A stretch of 54,172 nt of DNA. Origin: a virus. Position numbers and translations under genes: made by a program. Below are positions 49,975 to 54,172 of the stretch, one piece after another. The stretch is taken from IMG/VR virus record IMGVR_UViG_3300023084_000027, positions 1 to 54,172 of that record, one strand, 5' to 3'. The stretch's first letter is position 1. Every line of letters begins with the position of its first letter. The notes beneath the pieces were generated by a model, which saw nothing but the letters and a program-made list of their open reading frames with translations, searched no databases and had not been told where the DNA came from.

Positions 49975-50957
49975 TGCCACAGTTATATGACGCTGGACCT
50001 CTTTACCAATGGAGGTTTGCTCGTCAAGGTGATGAAGCTTTTATAGATGCTTGTCGAGATACAGAACTAGACCTTTATGCCGCTGGCGTAAAACAAAGTC
50101 CGATGGTCGAAGGACAAGCACTAGTAGGTAACACCGAACTGTTTTTGTGGTTACATTGGGATTTGTTTAAATTCGAGTCTGTAGATCACGCTTACTATGA
50201 AAATAAACATTCAGGTCTTGGGGATCCGGTATTAGGACGAGCGACAAAACATGTTCATCGTATTGCTAGAATTTATCGTGAACGTTCTTCCGGAGAAGAT
50301 GTTGCAGTAGTTTATCCTTACTGGCAAAGACTGAGTACAGGAATGACAGACGTATATAATCTTCCCCAAGATTGTTATGGACAGTGGTGGTCGCGTGATG
50401 ACGGTTTTCATGTTCATCCTACTCATAGAGGAAAGAAACACTCTTTGTTTTTACGATTGATTGAAAGAGACCTCATGCAGTATCATTTTCCCGGCGTTAA
50501 AATTGCAGGGCAATTTTTCTATTATGATCAATATCTTCAAGCGAACCATCCTGCGTTTGTTCATAAGATTGTAGATCATAATACTGGAAATAAAGATTCT
50601 ATCGTTAGCGTTTTTAAATCTATTATTATTAATAGAGAAGAGTCTTTAGAACCCTATATGTCTCGTATCGCAGTCCCTCGTAGATTCAACGAAACTGAAA
50701 GCACTATATACGGTACTGACCCTGCACTAGGAAGAGAATGGATTGCTGTTCGAAACATGTATGATAACGAAAAAGCAGTTCAAAGAAACGCCGGGAGAGG
50801 AGCACATTACGGACACTGGGCAGATTGGTCACGCGATGTTGGACCAAGATCAAGTGACGGTAAAATTGTATGGTTAGCAGATGAAACCAAAGGTTTAAAA
50901 CCCTTTGTTAGTAGGTTTACCTCCGATTCGGATTGGATAAATACTAATTTTGCATAG
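49974..50957 (+). CDS. Tail-region paralog A with a GNAT-like motif
   Basis: A 327-residue protein, paralogous to the following gene. The N-terminus LYDAGPLYQWRFARQGDEAF is shared by all three copies, and FHVHPTHRGKKHSLFLRLIE near residue 145 has the V-H-P-x-H-R-G-K pattern of GNAT acetyl-CoA loops. The end (LKPFVSRFTSDSDWINTNFA) matches paralog B. Position next to baseplate and fibre genes favours a host-recognition or virion-modifying role. Enzyme activity is unproven. Confidence 0.55.
   Translation: MPQLYDAGPLYQWRFARQGDEAFIDACRDTELDLYAAGVKQSPMVEGQALVGNTELFLWLHWDLFKFESVDHAYYENKHSGLGDPVLGRATKHVHRIARIYRERSSGEDVAVVYPYWQRLSTGMTDVYNLPQDCYGQWWSRDDGFHVHPTHRGKKHSLFLRLIERDLMQYHFPGVKIAGQFFYYDQYLQANHPAFVHKIVDHNTGNKDSIVSVFKSIIINREESLEPYMSRIAVPRRFNETESTIYGTDPALGREWIAVRNMYDNEKAVQRNAGRGAHYGHWADWSRDVGPRSSDGKIVWLADETKGLKPFVSRFTSDSDWINTNFA
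50936..50943 (+). promoter_or_regulatory. Late-like box before paralog B
   Basis: GATAAATA matches seven of eight positions of the late box, at the end of paralog A. The RNA start near 50949 would leave a 19-base leader before ATG 50968. Confidence 0.4.
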
Positions 50958-50967
50958 GACTATTTAA

Positions 50968-51945
50968 ATGTCACACCTTTATGACATGGGACCAGTCTAT
51001 CAATGGCGATTCGCTCGTCAAGCAGATAGGGAATGGGTTGATGCTTGCTTTGACTCTCAATGGAACAAAACCGTTCAGGGGTTTGATTCTTCTCGTCAGA
51101 TAAGTGCTGATGATTTAATCAATCACACTGAATTTTTTATTTGGATGTTTAATGATTATTTCCCCCATGAATCTATAGATGTCGGTTTTTATGAAAGAAA
51201 ACATGCGGGAGAAGCGCATATTATACGTCAACATCGTTATCAATATAAGTGGGTTACTCTTATCATACATGATCGATCTATCGGGCAAGATGTTATGTGG
51301 GTTTCGGAAGACTTTTTCCGAATAAATGGTGTAAGTGCTACACAATTCAATATTAATTTTCAGAAACATTCTGGAGAATGGTGGCAACGACAAAGTGCTA
51401 TAGGAGTACACCCAGACCATCGTGGCAATAAACATCATATTTTAGTCGGACCTTTTCATCGTGGTCTAATGTCAAGAGGACATTTTCCTGCCTTTAACGT
51501 CGGAGGTTGGATTCGCCACGAAGATACGACTCTTCATGTAACACATAAACAACCAGATTCCGATCCATATCCTTGGGACAAAAGAATCTACAACGGTAAG
51601 AAAATGTCTAGTGTTGATTGGTGGAAAGAAAAGTTAAAAGAAGACGATCCATCAGAAAGTATGTTCTCTATACCCAATCAACTGAATGAACAACAAAATA
51701 ACTTATTCGCACCAAATGTTGGATATAAATGGATTGCTATTAGAAAGCGTACTGAAGCAGAATTTGCTGCACTTTATAATGATCCTAATGGTGCTATCTT
51801 TACTTGGGGAGCAGACTTTATGACGGAGGTTGGATACAACGAAGACGGTAAGTTATGTTTTCTCCCAGATCCCACAAAAAGTTTGAAACCTTATTTTTCT
51901 ATGAGATCTAGTGACACAGAGTGGATCGATTCAACCTTTGTATAA
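50968..51945 (+). CDS. Tail-region paralog B with a GNAT-like motif
   Basis: A 325-residue protein with the same layout as paralog A: LYDMGPVYQWRFARQADREW, FFIWMFNDYFPHESIDVGFY, VHPDHRGNKHHILVGPFHRG and LKPYFSMRSSDTEWIDSTFV. The middle has diverged, as expected for a selected surface or an altered acceptor site. It is followed by a vestigial third copy. Function as for paralog A. Confidence 0.55.
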   Translation: MSHLYDMGPVYQWRFARQADREWVDACFDSQWNKTVQGFDSSRQISADDLINHTEFFIWMFNDYFPHESIDVGFYERKHAGEAHIIRQHRYQYKWVTLIIHDRSIGQDVMWVSEDFFRINGVSATQFNINFQKHSGEWWQRQSAIGVHPDHRGNKHHILVGPFHRGLMSRGHFPAFNVGGWIRHEDTTLHVTHKQPDSDPYPWDKRIYNGKKMSSVDWWKEKLKEDDPSESMFSIPNQLNEQQNNLFAPNVGYKWIAIRKRTEAEFAALYNDPNGAIFTWGADFMTEVGYNEDGKLCFLPDPTKSLKPYFSMRSSDTEWIDSTFV

Positions 51946-51957
51946 AGGAAAGTCAAT

Positions 51958-52038
51958 ATGAAATACTATGACGCTGGTATATGGCAGTGGCGTTTTGGTT
52001 ACGACACTGATAATGCATGGATGGCAGAATGCATGTAG
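51958..52038 (+). pseudogene. Truncated third paralog (26 codons)
   Basis: The ATG at 51958 with AAAGGAAAG upstream opens YYDAGIWQWRFGYDTDNAWM, which aligns with LYDAGPLYQWRFARQGDEAF and LYDMGPVYQWRFARQADREW, then stops at TAG 52036. So the first 25 residues of a third copy remain; the following DNA is the next promoter. It still has a ribosome-binding site, so a short peptide may be made. Confidence 0.65.
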
Positions 52039-52046
52039 ACAAAACA

Positions 52047-52054
52047 TATAAATA
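52047..52054 (+). promoter_or_regulatory. T4-type late promoter of the fibre-like gene
   Basis: TATAAATA, exact. RNA would start near 52060, 27 bases before ATG 52087, the same distance as for gp48. Confidence 0.8.
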
Positions 52055-52086
52055 GAAGAATATTCACGCTATTCTGAACAGTTTAT

Positions 52087-54172
52087 ATGTCATCACGCCC
52101 ATTAAAAAGTCTAGGTACAGGTGCGCTTCAAGAGTTAACTCTTACTGAAGAAGAATACCTCGCATATCGTGCTGGTGTACATCTAGGCACGATGACAACT
52201 ACTTCTGCTGCGGCACTCTGTTTGGATGACACCAAAACTGCTATCGGATCTTACACAGATTCGTATTATAGTGGTTCAAGCGGCAGTGTAAACTCTCAGA
52301 CATATGATCTGGGAACACTGGTCATGGAAGTAGAATCAGGATCCGCGAACGGATCCCTAAGTGCTGCTGCTCCCAGAATATCTCCCGATGGTGCTGCTAA
52401 TTTTGGTCCTGTTCCATCTACCGTTCAGGTCGGGGACACACTTACTTTTGTCGTTCAGACAGACTACAATATATTAACAGGCGGTATACCGGAATTAATT
52501 AGTCAATATATTACTACTACAGTTGATGGAGTAACTGGGGGTTCCGTTTCTTTAAGTAACGTGACTTCACCAACTGCAAATTCTACTACTACGACTTCTG
52601 CTGTTTGGGACAGTACACAATTTAGTGCTCCTTCTTCTGGCACCCTTCAATCGACCTTTACTATGGTAGTTGAAGGTGAAGGTGAGTTGAATATTATTTT
52701 TAATGTTCTTGTATCGAAAGATGGTCTTACTCCTGATAGTGCTTCTGATTCGTGGAACATGGGTACTGAAATTTCAACGATTCAGGTTAATGCAGGATCT
52801 CCCGGTTTAATAGAAGTAAATGGCGATCCTTCTTTATATACTGATACTGATGCTCTTGGCAATGTTGAAGTAGGAACTGTTATTAATGTTACGTTAGGTG
52901 GAGGAGCAACACCGACTCCTTTTTGGAATCAAGCATTATCTACTAATCAGTCTGCATATACTGTTACTTCAACGCTGGGCGGTGATATCGGATACGAGTA
53001 TACCGTTGAAGTAACAGGAACCGGACCATGCGAATTATATTTTAACGATGGACCTCTCACTGGTGGAGATCCGGTTCAATATTATACTTTAACTTTTACC
53101 GGAGTTGCCGCTAGTGGCGGTGGTTATACTTTAAACTCAGATGTTATCAGTCTTTATCAAAATCTGACAACAGTTGCTTCTCAGAGAAACGAAGCGAATT
53201 GGCGAGGATTGTTGCAGTGGGATAAAACACAGAATCCTCCGGGATTGAAAGAGATGAACGACACTGAACTTGATGTTCTTGTCGAACGTCTTGTTAAAAA
53301 GATTATGCGAGATGAGTTCCCCGGTGTGTTTCGTCTTGCGTCTTCTTCTCCCGGTGCAGATTGGACTGTTTTCTTATCTAATGTATTTACTGATACAAGA
53401 AACGATGGACACAGTCAAAACTATTCTATTTACATAAAACAATCGGGGACTGTACCCACGAAGCGTAAAGCGATGACAGTGGAAAGGTCTTCCGGTAGTG
53501 TTGGAACTTTTGCTGGCATTAAAGAAGGCAGTGATGCAGTTCTATCTACTACATTAGGAGAACGCGCAAAAGAAGTTATCAAGTCTACGGGGATTGGTAC
53601 TTATCAGTTGAGGTCTTCTGCACAGGGTTCTCCTACTGAACCCGGAATCTGGGTGTCTAGAGGAATCGCCGTTGATACCAGAAACCAAACAACTTATACC
53701 TCTGACGTAGAACAGTATCTCGCAGATTATCAGTTAGATTACATTGCTGAATATCAAGGCGAAACAAACCCGACTTTAAACTTCACTTCTCAGTTTGAAG
53801 ATAACGTTATCTATGAAGGCGACTTTATCTTAGACATCTTGTATGAGGGCGACTTCATATTGGACATCGTATATGAAGGAGACTTTGTACTTAATATTCT
53901 TTATGAAGGCGATTTTATTGCGGACTTCATTCTTGATATCATTTATGAAGGAGACTTCATAGGAGATTTCATTCTTGATACTATTTACGAGGGAGATTTT
54001 ATAGGGGATTTCATTCTCAACATTCAGTATCAGGATGAAACGAACCCAACGATTCAGTTTCAGGACGAGACTAATCCTACTACGAATCCTGTCATACAGT
54101 ATCAAGACGAAACGAATCCGACTACTAACCCAACAATTGTCTTTGAAGGAAACTTTATTGACAACGTACAAT
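52087..54172 (+). CDS. Tail-fibre/baseplate-type protein (3' end outside window)
   Basis: An open frame of 695 codons that runs off the end with no stop. MSSRPLKSLGTGALQELTLT starts the protein; residues about 60-370 are strand-rich, Ser/Thr/Gly-rich Ig-like modules (VGDTLTFVVQTDYNILTGGI; VTLGGGATPT). A short helical block (LQWDKTQNPPGLKEMND, LVERLVKKIMRDEFPG) and a strand-rich region follow, and from about residue 560 tandem repeats of YEGDFILDI type begin. It is the likely distal fibre or adhesin, under late control. Domain family not recognised. Confidence 0.75.
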   Translation, partial: MSSRPLKSLGTGALQELTLTEEEYLAYRAGVHLGTMTTTSAAALCLDDTKTAIGSYTDSYYSGSSGSVNSQTYDLGTLVMEVESGSANGSLSAAAPRISPDGAANFGPVPSTVQVGDTLTFVVQTDYNILTGGIPELISQYITTTVDGVTGGSVSLSNVTSPTANSTTTTSAVWDSTQFSAPSSGTLQSTFTMVVEGEGELNIIFNVLVSKDGLTPDSASDSWNMGTEISTIQVNAGSPGLIEVNGDPSLYTDTDALGNVEVGTVINVTLGGGATPTPFWNQALSTNQSAYTVTSTLGGDIGYEYTVEVTGTGPCELYFNDGPLTGGDPVQYYTLTFTGVAASGGGYTLNSDVISLYQNLTTVASQRNEANWRGLLQWDKTQNPPGLKEMNDTELDVLVERLVKKIMRDEFPGVFRLASSSPGADWTVFLSNVFTDTRNDGHSQNYSIYIKQSGTVPTKRKAMTVERSSGSVGTFAGIKEGSDAVLSTTLGERAKEVIKSTGIGTYQLRSSAQGSPTEPGIWVSRGIAVDTRNQTTYTSDVEQYLADYQLDYIAEYQGETNPTLNFTSQFEDNVIYEGDFILDILYEGDFILDIVYEGDFVLNILYEGDFIADFILDIIYEGDFIGDFILDTIYEGDFIGDFILNIQYQDETNPTIQFQDETNPTTNPVIQYQDETNPTTNPTIVFEGNFIDNVQ
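53812..54150 (+). repeat. Tandem repeats in the fibre-like gene
   Basis: Seven units built on YEGDF with I/V-L-D-I or a longer GDFI insert (for example YEGDFILDI and YEGDFIGDFILDI) occur, followed by three QDETNP units and a final FEGNF. Codons differ between units (GAAGGC, GAGGGC, GAAGGA), so the repeat is older than recent slippage. Confidence 0.75.

Noticed and set aside
1-54172. CRISPR array, insertion sequence or integrase
   Set aside because: No regularly spaced direct repeats, transposase or integrase sequence was seen. The repeats found are within genes or the leader.

Overview
The window is a stretch of the genome of a T4-superfamily marine myovirus. The evidence is a near-complete tail and baseplate set (homologues of T4 gp4, gp5, gp6, gp8, gp25, gp26, gp27, gp48, gp51, gp53 and gp54), the replication and late-transcription proteins gp32 and gp33, ThyX, PhoH, a T4-type lysozyme, exact T4 late promoters (TATAAATA), tightly overlapping genes and one tRNA-Glu gene. 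No photosystem genes are present. Together with a heme oxygenase and a PcyX-like bilin reductase, this points to the oceanic viruses thought to infect heterotrophic alphaproteobacteria rather than to a classical cyanophage. The host assignment is inference.

Layout. 0-2.7 kb: small conserved phage proteins, PhoH and lysozyme. 2.7-12.1 kb: one long head-to-tail glycan operon with a GT9-like protein, a radical SAM/SPASM protein, a WavE-like protein, GT8-like proteins, a HAD-nucleotidylyltransferase fusion, a sulfotransferase, three GT25-type glycosyltransferases, a sugar-type O-methyltransferase and a GT42/DUF115-like protein. 12.1-13.9 kb: PD-(D/E)XK exonuclease, heme oxygenase and bilin reductase, overlapping. 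14.0-15.0 kb: GIY-YIG-like and HNH endonucleases, probably mobile. 15.1-16.9 kb: a DUF454 membrane protein, a repeat-rich leader with two strong sigma70-type promoters, and tiny genes. 16.9-20.4 kb: nuclease-like protein, ParB-like protein, N6-adenine methyltransferase, another methyltransferase and a glycosyltransferase-like protein. 20.4-23.9 kb: tRNA-Glu, a Staphylococcus-type nuclease, ThyX and many small phage genes. 23.9-26.0 kb: a sugar cassette of an SDR, a UDP-glucose-dehydrogenase-like enzyme and an NAD-dependent epimerase. 26.0-28.0 kb: conserved protein, gp33 and gp32, closed by a strong terminator. 28.1-32.0 kb (minus strand): gp4, an unknown protein, gp54, gp26, gp51 and a putative tape measure. 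32.1-54.2 kb (plus strand): gp48, gp53, gp27, a gp5 divided over three genes (OB plus tail lysozyme, amidase, spike), gp25, gp6, gp8, a 1777-residue DUF4815-like protein, two paralogous adhesin-region proteins with a vestige of a third, and a fibre-like gene with tandem repeats that runs off the end.

How the parts work together. The early and middle parts carry host-takeover, nucleotide, DNA-modification, pigment and glycan functions from sigma70-like promoters. The last 26 kb build the tail and baseplate from late promoters. The two glycan blocks together encode making an activated sugar, oxidising and epimerising it, transferring it, methylating it and sulfating it, so the phage probably remodels a host or virion surface glycan. 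The most unusual items are the heme oxygenase-PcyX pair, a T8 slippery run that could fuse gp26 to gp51 by -1 frameshifting, a radical SAM protein inside the glycan operon, the nuclease/ParB-like/methyltransferase module, the leader with seven ACTRRA-type repeats, and the truncated third paralog. There is no gene-free stretch longer than 300 bases; the longest, 15499-15755, holds promoters and the leader.
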